Positions 34,157-45,373 of a stretch of 59,594 nucleotides of DNA are shown piece by piece; positions within the stretch are counted from its first letter, which is position 1; each line of letters opens with the position of its first letter. The position numbers and the translations under genes are program-made. The DNA is from Jaapia argillacea MUCL 33604. Lineage: Eukaryota > Basidiomycota > Agaricomycetes > Jaapiales > Jaapiaceae. The stretch spans positions 1,487,101 to 1,546,694 of the forward strand of contig KL197712.1 in NCBI GenBank assembly GCA_000697665.1, read 5' to 3'. The notes under the pieces are model-generated. The model saw only the letters and a program-made list of their open reading frames with translations, was not told where the DNA came from and did not search any database.

Positions 34157-34490
34157 CGTAGGCAGACGACAAGAAGTGAGGTGGGATTCTGAGAGGTACT
34201 GTTATGCGATGGGTGAGGGTGAGTAATGATGCTGTAGTCTACGCAGTCTCATCTGGGGTCCTGGTTAGACCGCAACGAGTTCGAATCCGTTATTGAGGAC
34301 AAGCACTTTCATCACTCCTCAGTCGAATTATCATACATATTCTATGGGAAATTCGCCACCTCAACAGCAGCTTCTTATAACCATTAACCATTAACCATTA
34401 TCAATCTGAATCAATTCAGGCTAAACGCCCGACTTCAATGGAGAAGGATCAGACATCGTGAGTGATAGGACCACAACTGGCGGCCAGCGA
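34157..34490. other. Intergenic spacer between F-box paralogues
   Basis: It holds a tRNA-like fragment at about 34246-34300: a GGTC/GACC hairpin with a seven-base loop, followed by GAGTTCGAATCCG, which resembles a B-box. No acceptor stem pairs, so no tRNA is called. A short ACCATTA run lies at 34380-34400. Confidence 0.45.
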
Positions 34491-36096
34491 TCATACCTCC
34501 AATAGTGGAATGCCAGAACGGGCTTGACCTGGAGGCTTCACATCGATGACCAGAAGACGACCATCGCCCCCCAAGCAAATGCGTCCCGAAACTTCGTCGA
34601 AGGCTCTGAGATACATTTGTGCCGCATCCGGGACAACCAGGAGTCCAGTTTTGAAACCATCTGCTATCCATTGCTCACAGGCTCCTCGTTCTGGAAAAAA
34701 CGCCATCAAAGGGATTGCGTCGTCTCCTGCCTCCTGAAGGGGCCCCCAATCGTCCGTACTGATTGAACGAAGGAACCCGGTTCCAAGCGCGCAGTAGCGA
34801 CCTCGTTCGGGGAGTGTCACTGTGGAGTGTCGGGGAAGACGGCCTGGACTGAGGTTGTCAAGGATGTGGAGAATGTGGTTGATTTCGCTCCACCCGCCAA
34901 AGAAGCCTCGAAAGAGTACTGGTAGGCAGTGTCCACGATTCCCACCTCCAGACCAGAGGGTATGGTTGATGGCGCCAGTGCACTTTCCTGTAGGGGAAAA
35001 GGCGTGTATCTGATCCATGGTGAAGGAGACTGTAGGGAAATCCTTCACCAGATCGTCTGAAACGGTGCGTAAATCTGGGATGTGCACCAAGAAGATGCCG
35101 GTATCGTCATGTAGAATGAGTCTCTCCTCAGAGAGGACCACGATTCCAGGTCCTGGCTATAAAAGGGTAAGCCATGCACAGTAAGGTTGCGAGGACTAAC
35201 TTACATATGCATATTGGACCTTTACCTGGACGGCAACTTGTCGGACTGATCCGGCGCCGATGGTTCTGATATGAAGGGTCCAAGGGTCGTCACTACATGC
35301 GTCACTTTTGTTGACCAGGTATGCAAGAAGGTTGCCACCAACAGACGGTGCCCATATCCTGTGATGGACGTCGAGATGGATGTGTGAGAGGCGCTCGAAG
35401 GAAGGAGGGGAGGTATGAACAGCGTATATGACGACGAAGTGGAAACTTCTAGAAGTACTGTGCCTGCTGTTTGGAGAAATCAACAACAGTATAATCCGAG
35501 CAAGGTGAAGGATCTACGAACTTTTCGTTCATGGTGAACACAAGAAGCGGCTTCCTCTCCTCCGAAAAGGCGAGATAGCTCTCGGAAATATGGAAACCCA
35601 TTGATTCAGGGATGGGAACTTCGACGGCCATGGGGGACCAAGCGACACTCATAGATCGCAGGCCTATACTCGATCCACTTCCACGCGAGATGACCTCTAC
35701 AATCCAGTCCCCGCCCGGAAGGAGGATTATTTGACGAGTATCCGAATTGCAGGCCGACTCCCAGAGGTTTCGGCATGATATGTCGCTGAGGTGCCACGAA
35801 GCTCTCAGATGTGCCTCCCTCAAAGCGAATCTCTTCAGTTCGTCAATTGGCAGAGAAGGCAAGTTCCTCTGGTAGTCCAGAGGTAGCGGGAGCAAAGATG
35901 CAATGTCCTGGACAAGATACAGCCATACTGAGCGATCTTCGAGGGTTTCAAACAACGATTTACATGTCTAGTCGTGGTGTCAGATTACGAGGTGGAATGG
36001 ATGATTTTGACTTGCTGAACGCAGGCTAAGTATATCTTGTATGTCCAAGTCCTGTACGATGAGCAGGATGATGTCTTGAGGAAAGTGAAGAAACAT
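34491..36096 (-). CDS. F-box protein, tandem paralogue 1
   Basis: Four exons (36096-36016, 35967-35522, 35466-35205, 35156-34491) join into 484 residues. The F-box begins MFLHFPQDIILLIVQDL and continues IQDILSLRSTCKSLFETLED across the first splice junction. The likely role is substrate recruitment for an SCF ubiquitin ligase; the target is unknown. It shares exon number, intron phases and a 446-nt second exon with the gene at 32519-34156, and by eye the two proteins are about two-thirds identical. The first intron (35968-36015, 48 nt) reads only with a GC donor; the nearest GT donor would give a stop. The last exon may continue past 34491 if GTATGA near that point is a donor. Confidence 0.85.
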
Positions 36097-36243
36097 TTCG
36101 AGTCTGGTAAGGCATGTGGACGGAATCCTGGTGGTAAGGCCCGTGGCTATTTGAAACACCGCCGCTGCGCGCCTCAGGCTGTCATGTATGTAGTACAGTA
36201 TAGGTATGTTGTATAATAGACCTTGCCCTGCTCGATGCTCAGC

Positions 36244-36627
36244 GCAAGCCATTCACAAACCTAGCTTGGTCCTGCCAGCGACTCCAAGTCGATTCCCCTC
36301 GGCGTAGAGGCCGATTTGGGTGCTTCGAGTCTTGCCAGCTCGAAGCAAAAACGATATTGTTACTTTGGACTTTTCCCTTCCAACCTCGCGCCGAGAGTGG
36401 TGGAACATCTCGCCATGGCATCATTCGAAGCGTTCGTCTTGATGTCGGTGCTAACACCGAAAGGGTACGGTAGAGTGACCAAGAATCGAGGCTCTCGTTC
36501 AAAATTCCTCCGAACGTTGAGCGCAGACTTTCAATCCATTACTACGAGGTCTGTGAGATATCAATCAAAATGCTCCTTTCCAAGTTTGATATTCGCGCTG
36601 GAGATTGAGGTGTGTCATCCACGAATC
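36244..36627 (-). repeat. Dispersed repeat, inverted copy of 12770-13175
   Basis: Matches 12770-13175 in the opposite orientation. It ends abruptly where the Ngaro-like element begins (36628). Confidence 0.6.
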
Positions 36628-36783
36628 TAGTAATTTTAGAGAGCACGAGGAACGAGCGTGATCAAAAATTGTAGTCTACGCGCAGAGTCGGCGGAGTGGC
36701 TGACAGCTTCTCTGTCTTCCACTACGTCCGACGATTTTCTTGGACCTCACTGCTCGACTTCAGAGCAGCTCGTCTTGCTTTTG
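36628..36783 (+). repeat. Split direct repeat A1
   Basis: 156 bp starting TAGTAATTTTAGAGAGCACG, matching A2 at 51681-51836 with only a few differences. Confidence 0.92.
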
Positions 36784-36855
36784 TTCTCTCTACTAGTATA
36801 ATACAAGGAACTCTAGAACCTCTCTTACTACAAACCCAAGAATAATATTGTCCCA

Positions 36856-37788
36856 ATGCCTCGACTACAAGTTAACCCGAACTTAATTGAGTGTCCTGAT
36901 TTTGCTTCGGATATCTTTGCACCGTCTCGCGCTACGTTCGTGAATGAACACGTTACGGAGGAACAAGCAGTACTGCTCCTCCAAGCCACTTGGCGCGTTG
37001 GAAACGACGCTGACAAGTTGAAGTGGCAGGGACAGATAGATGCAGACCAACTTGAAGCTGTCGAAGAAGAACGGTTGGCAAGGGAGGCTGAGGCTCACCA
37101 AGCTGCAGCTCTTGAACTCAATCGGGAGACTTCTCGGAAGGATGAGATGAAGAGGAACAAGGCGAAGTATATCCCTATTCCCAACAGAGGTGTTCCCGAT
37201 GAAGCACCGGTCATCACATCTCAATACACCATGAAAAGGCTCGAGAAGGGGTCTTATGTTGGGATGTGGCACTTCACTAATGCAGGCATCGATGATGCTC
37301 TTAGGAACTCGAGTGTCGCAGACGACGACGCGATGGTCATGCAGCAGGGTGCTGATGGCAAAGGGTCATGGGTTCCAGCAGCGTCAACTCATATCGCCCT
37401 AACCATTATCGAAGACAAAGATCTGAAATGGGAGGACTTCTGTCAAGCAGTTCCCCGTATGATCACAGCGATGGAGGATGCGGGCTGGTTATCAGAGCGT
37501 GTCGACATGTTCGTGCTGTTCTGGGGAGCATTACAGGTTCACGAATATTGCTCGTCGCGGGATCCGATTGACCAGAAGGCTCTACTGGAATATCAAGGTT
37601 CACAGCGGAAGCTCTGGCACCAAGCTATCATTTCTCCACGAGGAGGCTACAGCCTTTCTGTGATAAATGAAACCGTCCTACGGAAGACAAGGGAGAATGT
37701 ATACTGGGATGCTCGTCGAGTCACAGATAACGAGAGGGATTATCGCCTACGTCCACTCATTCCCTTGACCGATTCTAACTATCGCTAA
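36856..37788 (+). CDS. Gag-like protein of the Ngaro-like element
   Basis: A single uninterrupted frame of 310 residues starting just after repeat A1. It has an acidic N-terminus, a Glu/Ala/Arg-rich helical stretch (about 60-105) that may form a coiled coil, the conserved-looking phrase KYIPIPNRGVPDEAPVI, and a helical C-terminal half with Trp-rich motifs (FVLFWGALQVHEY, QRKLWHQAI). ORFs of this type precede the RT ORF in fungal tyrosine-recombinase retroelements and are presumed structural. Unlike the downstream ORFs it has no stop, which may be chance or slower decay. Confidence 0.75.
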   Translation: MPRLQVNPNLIECPDFASDIFAPSRATFVNEHVTEEQAVLLLQATWRVGNDADKLKWQGQIDADQLEAVEEERLAREAEAHQAAALELNRETSRKDEMKRNKAKYIPIPNRGVPDEAPVITSQYTMKRLEKGSYVGMWHFTNAGIDDALRNSSVADDDAMVMQQGADGKGSWVPAASTHIALTIIEDKDLKWEDFCQAVPRMITAMEDAGWLSERVDMFVLFWGALQVHEYCSSRDPIDQKALLEYQGSQRKLWHQAIISPRGGYSLSVINETVLRKTRENVYWDARRVTDNERDYRLRPLIPLTDSNYR

Positions 37789-37939
37789 TCCTTTCCCCCC
37801 AAAAATTCCCTCTTTGCCCCGCCACTCACAACTTCCTATGACCTCGCGTGCACTTCAGCCGATGCGTGTTGGCGTAATACTTGCGCGTCTTCCCGTGTGT
37901 ATCCAATGGCTCAATATTTCCTCGCGCGTACCCTCTTGC

Positions 37940-38050
37940 CTTACGTGTGGCTCCCTTTGCATGTGCGTACCTCTCTTTGCGTGCGTGTGCCTCCCTTTGC
38001 ATGCGCGTGCCTCCCTTTGCGTGTACCTCCCTTTGCGCGTGCCTATTCAC
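37940..38050. repeat. Short imperfect repeats, CCTCCCTTTGCGTG type
   Basis: About six imperfect copies of a 16-18 bp unit containing CCTCCCTTTGC. They lie between the Gag-like and RT ORFs; the Cys/Pro/Leu-rich frames across them are artefacts of the repeat. Confidence 0.7.
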
Positions 38051-38199
38051 TCCATGCTACCATACATCCGTATGCCCACTCGCCGCATACCAAATATATC
38101 ATCAATGCAATACTTTATGCACCATCCCAGGCTGATCAACACCTTGCGATACCCAAGCAACCAATTGTCGTTGGTGGCCCATCACGGTGAGGAGGGCAA

Positions 38200-39639
38200 T
38201 CCTCTGGATCGCGAAGTTTGTCTGATAGCTGCTGGAGGTCACGTTCACCAGAGCATACATACAAAGGATCATGCCGTCATCGTTCTCCTATTGATAAGGG
38301 ATATTCAAATCGACAGTCGGATTTTCGTTCCGGCACAGGCCCATCTGGTTACGCCGCCTGTGCCGTCTGCCTTGGACGTCACCAGCATGCTATCACAGAA
38401 TGCAATGCACTGGTCTGGAATTCCGCCCATGCAACAATCTCCCAACGAGTCAACAAATCTCTCGTCCTCCAGGAATGACGGCCACTCTGCCTCGACTGGC
38501 AGTGTTCAATTGGATGTACCAACAGTCATCACGATGCCCGACACATCTGTTCTGGATGCGGTCAGTCATCACACAGAGCTCAGGAGTGCGCTCGAGCAGA
38601 GAAGGCAACAAGCACGCCAACTGTATGATCCCGATGCTTGGGAAAGACATCTACGAGAAACCGGATTGTGGACGAGATACAATTATATACCCACAGGTTT
38701 CCAGATTGGATTCCACCTACATATTCCCGAGATCCTCTGTACACAGACACCGCCAAACAAGGATTCAACCAATGAGTTCAACGATGAATTTCGAAGGATC
38801 ATTGCGTTGGAAATTGCCAAGAAGCGATACTTCGGTCCTTTATCTCGCGAAGGCGTCGAAGCTCTCATTGGACCATTCCAATCTTCCCCTCTTTCCATCA
38901 TTCCAAAGCCTGGAAAACCCGGGCGCTTTCGCGTTGTACAAAATTACTCATTCCCACATACAACTTCCGTTGCCTCCCCGAACCCATCCATTAATTCTGC
39001 TATTGATTCCAACAATTTCCCCAGTACCTGGGGAACATTCATGATCATTTCATTACTCATTTGACGCCTCCCTCCTGGATCACAAATGGCTATGCGAGAT
39101 GTTGTGGAGGCCTACTGCACTATACCACTACATCACATGCAATGGGCCGGGTCTGTTGTTTGCATCACCCACAGTAGCTTCTGTATTGACACTTGCACCT
39201 GCTTCAGTGTCACTCCTTCATCGGGTGCCTATGGATGCGTGGCAGATGTGGGAGCTGATCTTCACAGGTCCCGAGGCATCCTTCCCCTGTCCAAATGGGT
39301 CGATGATCACACATTCTTCCGCATTCTCTGGAAGTATTTGGTGGCCTATAACCAACGGCGTCTGGAATGGCACCAAGAGATTGTGGCGCATGGAGGACAA
39401 CACCATGATGGGGGTCGCCTGTGGTTTGGCGGTCATATATTTCCCGATGGAACTCTCAACGAGTTCGACGAAGACTGTAGATTTCCATGTCGAGACCTTT
39501 CTTCCCAATCACCCTGATCTGAAGAAGACCAATGCTTCACGTATAACTTTGATGACATCAATCGCTACTCGGGTGAATTGGGTATTCCATGGGAGCCTTT
39601 CAAGGATGCCCCCTTTTCACCATCATCCACGTATATTGG
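38200..39639 (+). pseudogene. Zinc-knuckle and reverse transcriptase N-part of the Ngaro-like element
   Basis: In one frame but with stops, the sequence first gives a Cys/His cluster (CAVCLGRH, then LCLDWQ and HICSGCGQSSH), then an RT domain: PTGFQIGFHLHIPE, PLSIIPKPGKPGRFRVVQN, MAMRDVVEAY and the catalytic KWVDDH (VDD at 39299-39307). WFGGHIFPDGT and ELGIPWEPFKD follow. In-frame stops include a TGA after LVLQE (38476-38478) and one at 39062-39064. The frame runs up to the target duplication of the gypsy insertion at 39635-39639 and continues at 49260. Confidence 0.82.
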
Positions 39640-39905
39640 TGTAAGAAGCCTAATCTCAACCCTTAGAGTCACTCCGAGAGAACCGTTACCCGTCTTATAT
39701 AGATAAGCAGTAACTAGCACGAGAGATGCAAGAGTATGAGATAGAGGCGGTGGAGACAACAGAGTGAGCGTAGCACAAAGTAATCTAAGGAGAATGGAAG
39801 TCGCGCCAGCGACAGACAAAGACTCAATCAACACAACAACCAACAATAGTCCATAACGAGACCAAGGGTCCCACGACCCGTCCACCAAGGACCTATGTCC
39901 TTACA
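39640..39905 (-). repeat. 3' LTR of the gypsy element
   Basis: 266 bp. It differs from 48989-49254 at nine sites by eye, all transitions. Confidence 0.95.
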
Positions 39906-39914
39906 TCCTCCCCC
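39906..39914 (-). promoter_or_regulatory. Polypurine tract of the gypsy element
   Basis: On the minus strand GGGGGAGGA directly abuts the 3' LTR, the expected place for plus-strand priming. It fixes the element's orientation. Confidence 0.75.
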
Positions 39915-40061
39915 ATTAGAACCATTTCCACCAGGGAATCCGAATGCTTGAGGATACCTGCAACAATGATAATAGAAAAGGAAAGAGACGATGGCTGGCA
40001 CGAAGACACAATAGAGAGGGCACAAGGCCCGTGACGCCCAAGGCGCCTGACTTCGATCAGT

Positions 40062-42085
40062 TCAGTTACAGCCGTCGCCTACATGCGACTCAGTATCACC
40101 CCCAGACTCGATGTTCTCAGGATTGGGGGGAATCAACCCGGCAGCGGTAGTGAGTGCAGTCAAGGCCATGCCCATTCGGCTGAGGGACTGAGCTTCCTCC
40201 GACAGTGATATGTCGCTTTCGTTGTCGTCACCATAATCGACTCGTTCACCCATAGGATCGTCGACGCCAGCTGGGCGAAAAGCCTCGTTCAACTGGCTCC
40301 CTTGACCTGACGTCGAAGCAACAGGAGCGATGCTAGAACTTGGATCTTCAGTACCTTGACAAGCAGAACAATGGAAAGCGGTTCGAGTCCGAGTGGTAGT
40401 GCGATAACTATAGAACCGCGCGAACATAGTGGCTTGGTCCAACGTGATTCCTGAGTCGTTCCAGTACTCGATTACGTGATCCGGGGAAGTTGGATTGCCA
40501 CAGAATTGGGCGATAACAAAGTCTTCCATGCATGGGTTCACACGGCGGTAACTGGCGAACGTGCCAGGAGTCCACATAATGCTGAGGGTATTGGTGGTGA
40601 ACAACTGATGCTCCTCCCTTGACAAGTGAGCGGCGGCCTGGTTGATCCACAACCACACCTGAATCATGTTATTCTGGTCGATGCCACTCTCCAAGGGTAC
40701 GCCAAGAGGCCGTTCTCCCGGAGACTGCCCGAAGTAAGCCAGCCATTCGCGTACGTCGTTGAAGTTATTGGGTCGAGCAATTGGGATGGGACGGACGATG
40801 TCAGCGTCATTGTTACGACCGCCGCTGAACGCGGTCACCGTGCAACGGGCTGATTCTTGATGGGCTCGAGCCGTTGGCTTGCTGAAAAAATCATATTGTA
40901 ATCCTCCCCTGGTAGAACAATTTCCACGGGTAGGGGGAGGTTGGGACGCACGACTGTGATCATCAACCGCCATAGTACCTTGGATGTGTCGACGATCATT
41001 AGTCGACGCTGGTTCCACGGTGCTATGACGCCCAGACTGCTGGTCGTCACTACTCGCGGTGGGGAGGGTGGAGACCGGGTTGGGAACATGGGTAGTATCT
41101 TCTGGGGCGTGAACGTCGCCTTCCTGAGTGGCCACCGCCTTGGAGTTACCCCATCCTCCCCCAGAATTGGTGGGGGGAACCTCCGTATCACTTGCCCCCC
41201 AACTGTGATTGGGAGGTTAGGCCGGTTCGCCGGAACCCCACCCACCAGTCGAAGAGGAGTCATTAAACGGTTCTTAGATACCATATGAGTAGGTCTATTT
41301 TATGAACAATATAAAACAATCGAAAGACATACCGACAGCGTTGCTGCCGGAGGCTGCAGCCGACGTCTGGTTTCCTCCTCGTCGTCCTCGATAAGGCCGA
41401 CGGGGCCCATAACCGCCTCAATTTGAGAAATGATTCAGGTGGTCCAACTGACCCTGCAAGTACGCCAGTTCTCCAGTACCAGTGGTGATGCGAGCCTGGG
41501 CCTCATCGAGACGGCGCTGAGTCTCAGCGAGGGCGGTATTGGCTCGTAAGGTAGCAGCCTCCCTTTTGCGGGCTTCTGCTTCCAACTCGGCTATTCGAGC
41601 CACCAACCCTTGAGCGCGAACCTCATTCGCAGCTGCCTGGGCTTTGAGGTGGGCCGTCGTGGCTTGTAGCTCGTGAAGAGCGTCGGACGAAGATCGAATG
41701 GCGTCAGCCTGAGCGTCAACGTGCGCGCGGAATCGAGTTTCGTCAGCGATCCCGTGAGTGAAGTATCGACTGCAGATAGTGCAGTTCTCATGTAAAGGGA
41801 CTCCGAAGACCTGGCTGTAGATCCAAGCTGACTGGCCCTGGGCACTAAGCTCATGCACCCGATTCGATCGAGACAGTCCCTCCCCGCGGTCATGGTGAGC
41901 AGAGCGGGAACGACTTCAGACTCAGAAACGTGCAAACTGGCAGGAACGGAACGATCGTACTCATCGGAACTTGGGGATGGTCCCCTTTCGCTGCGTCAAC
42001 TGGCCCCGTGGCGGGTCCTAGAACGAGAGCGAGGAGATCGGGAACGATGGTGCTTCTTGCCATACCTGTCTTTTGCCATATCAGA
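40062..42085 (-). pseudogene. Extra ORF downstream of pol in the gypsy element
   Basis: I do not recognise this protein. Starting near 42085 (MAKDRYGKKHH, followed by an Arg/Ser-rich stretch), frame changes lead to a 146-codon segment (41418-41858). It has a Cys pair (CTICSRYFTHG) and then a long coiled coil rich in Ala, Glu and Arg. After a probable intron (about 41269-41328), a Pro/Ser/Gly-rich region and a 357-codon segment (40062-41135) follow, with a globular part (ARPNNFNDVREWLAYFG, ACQGTED). Its place between truncated integrase and the 3' LTR is unusual for gypsy elements. It may be a lineage-specific accessory ORF or captured material. At least one in-frame stop is present. Confidence 0.55.
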
Positions 42086-42135
42086 AATTAAGAGAATGTA
42101 AAGGCACTTGGACAGCAGAGATTAGAGAAAAGTCG

Positions 42136-42555
42136 TCAACCCAGGCAGTTGAATGAGAAGAGAGAGAGAGTTCGGTATGCACACATATTACAAGTCTCAC
42201 AGTACTTTTTGACCATGGTGGCTAGCTTGGGCCACCAATACCATCTGCGAATATACTCCGAGGTCTTGAAAGACCCCAGATGACCGAGAATCGAGTGACT
42301 ATGCTCGATCACTATCTTGGTAAGGGAACATTTCTTAATAATAGATCGGGGTATGCACACCACCTCCATGCCCTGTCGATTTTTGGTCATAAGCAACCCG
42401 TCTTTCAACGAGAATAGGGAGAATCCCTCAATGTCGGCTACCACCTTTGAAAAGAAGCCATCTTCAGAATAGCCGTTACGGACCGCGGCCATGAAATCCG
42501 TATCCTGCTCCACCCGATTCATAAGAGAGGGATGAGCCTTCATGGCTTCAGCCAA
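42136..42555 (-). pseudogene. Integrase N-terminal zinc-binding part, truncated
   Basis: Minus-strand frame with the H2C2 motif of retroviral-type integrases: HSHSILGHLG, then CETCNMC, with RRWYWWPKL between. It ends shortly after the second Cys pair. No integrase DDE core follows anywhere before the LTR, so the copy cannot integrate by its own enzyme. Confidence 0.85.
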
Positions 42556-42762
42556 AGTTGGATTGTCGTCTAACGCAGGGGCAACTCAGGTAGCTGGGAC
42601 TGGTTGAGGTTCGTCAGGCGTAGCCTCGGCCATTGTCTGGGAGGCCAAGTGCCGCTCCTCGGTCAGGATAGCGTCCTGCAGGCGACCAGATCTCCTAACT
42701 GGTCCTACATGAATCTTCTTAGCCCTTGGACCGGCCACGTGAGCAGCTCAAAACTCCTCGAT

Positions 42763-43416
42763 TCAAGCAACCGGTAAGGCGTCCCCTTCTGGGTCCAATC
42801 TCACGTTGGCATTGACATACTCGTTCTCGGGGTGCCACTCATCGAAGTTATCAGACTCGTAATAACGAGAGAAACAATCAGCGACCTTATTGAGTTTGCC
42901 CTTCACATATTGGACGGTATAATCGAACCGACTCAGGTACTCATTCCAGCGCACCTGTCGGTACAAAAGGTTCTTTTGAGTACCCATGTACTCCAATGCC
43001 TTGTGGTCAGTTATGATGACTATCTTTCGATTCAGAAGTTTGTCCTCCCACTTCATTAGGGCTTCGAGGATAGCAATAGTCTTGTGTTCGTAGGTGCGAT
43101 AAGACTGCTGCGCGTTCGTGAATTTCTTCGACACGAATCCAGCAGGCCGGCATGTTCGCCAGTCTTTCCCTTGTCCGTACAAGGCGCCGACTCCAGTTAG
43201 CGAGGCATCACAGATCACCCATATAGTCTCACCGGTGCTGGGGTTGATAGGCTTCAGAATCGGGGTGCGGCAAGCTAAAGCTTTGATACTTTTGAAGCAC
43301 TTGTCATGGATAGGTCTCCACGCAAATGCTTGGCCGTTGCAGACCATGCTAGACAATGGACTCGTGAAAGTCGTAACATCGGGCATAAAGGGAGCCAGAT
43401 ATTGAACTAGCCCCAA
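42763..43416 (-). pseudogene. RNase H part of gypsy pol
   Basis: A minus-strand frame of 217 codons includes the RT connection (MGLVQYLAPFMPDV) and a Ty3/gypsy-type RNase H: ICDASLTGVGALYGQG, YEHKTIAILEAL, ITDHKALEYM, NEYLSRFDYTVQYVKGK. A stop at the junction with the RT frame (about 43434) separates it from 43435-43683. Confidence 0.9.
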
Positions 43417-43434
43417 AAACCGTTGGACGTCGTG

Positions 43435-44509
43435 CTAGGTCCGGGGAGTTCTCCACTCCCGGACCTTGGCCATTTTGTCAGAGTCAGCGTGAATGCCCTT
43501 GTCGTCGATTATATGCCCAAGACAATCGATCCGTTCTGCAAAGAGGCTACACTTCTTCTTGCTCAGGTAGAGCTTAGCCTCACGTAATTTGGCGAATACC
43601 AACTCCAGATGCCTTTCGTGTTCAGCTAGCAAATTTGAGAATACGAAGATATCGTCGAGATAGATGTGGATGAATATGCCCAATAAACTTGCGGAAAAGG
43701 TGGGTCATGAATCGTTGAAAGGTAGCGGGCGCGTTTGTATCACCTTGCTGCATGACATGGCTAACGTACGTGGTGTACATGGTAGCGAAAGCCGTTTTCC
43801 ACACATCGCCAGGGTCTACTCGCATTTGCTCGTAGGCATCGGACATGTCAATTTTTGACCTAACCTTAGCGCGTGCGACATCATGGCGAATTTCGTCTTG
43901 GTCAGGAAAAGGAGTGACATCTTTGATAGTATTATCGTTTCGCTTTCGACAGTCAACCACAGTGCAAATATCAGTTGATTTGGGCTTCAACAGCGTGAGC
44001 ATGGGAGCAGCTTGGGGGACGGTGGCTTCTTCCCACCATCCCGCCTGGAGATATCTATCAATCTTTGCCCTCAGCTGAGGTTTCAATGCCTCAGCACATC
44101 GGGGCAAATGATACGCATAACACTTATTCTCGTCCACCAGGGGTATCCTATGGTTAATTTCCTGGAGTGGGGGCAACTTGAGAGGAATAGTGCCCAGGAG
44201 ATCAGCACATTGAGCTGTCCATTTGTCACGTAACTTCTGCCTGAGTTCTGGGTCTATCTCGAGATCATCAGGCTCTGGGGGTATATGGAAAGGTTCGTCA
44301 GGCCATATAGGGGTCTGACGGGAATTATGGGTGTCCTCAGAATTATTATTCATCGTAGATGATGATGGATGAACTTTCGTGGATTCTTCAAAGAAGAAGC
44401 TCCCCGACGAAGGTTCACTCTGACCTGTCTGTTGATGCAGAAAATACTCGTCTGTGATTTCTTCTACCGTAGCTTTGCAAGTTTTCGTGGGTGGTGGGTT
44501 GTCGCCCAC
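43435..44509 (-). pseudogene. Reverse transcriptase part of gypsy pol
   Basis: The frame at 43622-44509 carries LKPKSTDICTVVDCRKRN, KIDMSDAYEQMRV and NAPATFQRFMTHLFR. A frame shift near 43660 leads into 43435-43683 with the catalytic IYLDDIFVFS and KLYLSKKKCSLF. The fingers and palm motifs are in the gypsy order. Confidence 0.92.
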
Positions 44510-44518
44510 GGCCTCGCT

Positions 44519-45340
44519 TCACCTTGGGGCATTCCCCTGACTGACACTCTTTCCTAGACCCGACGTGGGTTCAGGAGACAGCTCTCTGGTAGACTGAAAT
44601 GTAGCTCCAGTACCAAACTTTCGACCGTGATGATTGCCCTGAGGACCCTCCCCCCCTTTAAATATGGAGACAGGAGTGGATCCCGATTTCAATATCCCAT
44701 GTTTAAAGTCCAATGAAACTCCCATTCTGCGCATGAAAGCGGTACCAAGCACCGCATCGTACCGGTCAATATTGACGATGTCAAAGTAATGTCGTATTGT
44801 GTTATGACCGAACGTGATATCAGCCGTAGCACTGAATTGAATCATGGATCGGCTACCTACACATCCCAACTGCAATGGTACTGGGGTTTCCAGCTTGGAT
44901 ACTGGGATGCCAGCTAGGGTCACGAAGCTTGGACTAAGAGAATCCGTTGTGCTCCCCGAATCAAGTAATGCAAATGCAGATACTCCTCCGATGTCCACAT
45001 AGCAGCACATTACTTCCTTGGCAGGACGACTCACATTTGGTCGGGTGATTTTCCCGTCCAGCTTACGCATACGTGCCCTTGTCACAGTTTCCTGTATCGG
45101 GGGGGACTTCATAGCGAACATAGCAGGTTCGACTGATCCGAACCTAGGCACAGAATCCTCATCTGATGAATCAGACACCTCTTGAAGTTCAGGTAGCCCG
45201 TCGAATTGGTCTACCTGTTCGACGTCTGAGCCTACTATTCTCATGGCATTAAGCCTGACCAAGCGCGCCGATCTCGAATAATCCGATCCGTAACGATTAT
45301 AGTAGTCTGACGGACTTGACGAATCGTAGGACGTATTCAA
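44519..45340 (-). pseudogene. Aspartic protease part of gypsy
   Basis: A minus-strand frame of 273 codons. The retropepsin core is FALLDSGSTTDSLS, followed by the flap-side region and YDAVLGTAFMRRMGV. An acidic and Ser-rich N-terminal part precedes it. It is separated by short gaps from gag (45374) and RT (44509), so the original polyprotein is broken by stops. Confidence 0.88.
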
Positions 45341-45373
45341 GTAGTCCTGCTGAGAGGAAGACCGTTCATTACC

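Noticed and set aside
37881-38190. Cys/Leu/Pro-rich frames that look like a secreted protein
   Set aside because: Produced by the CCTCCCTTTGC repeats between two retroelement ORFs, and three frames look the same.
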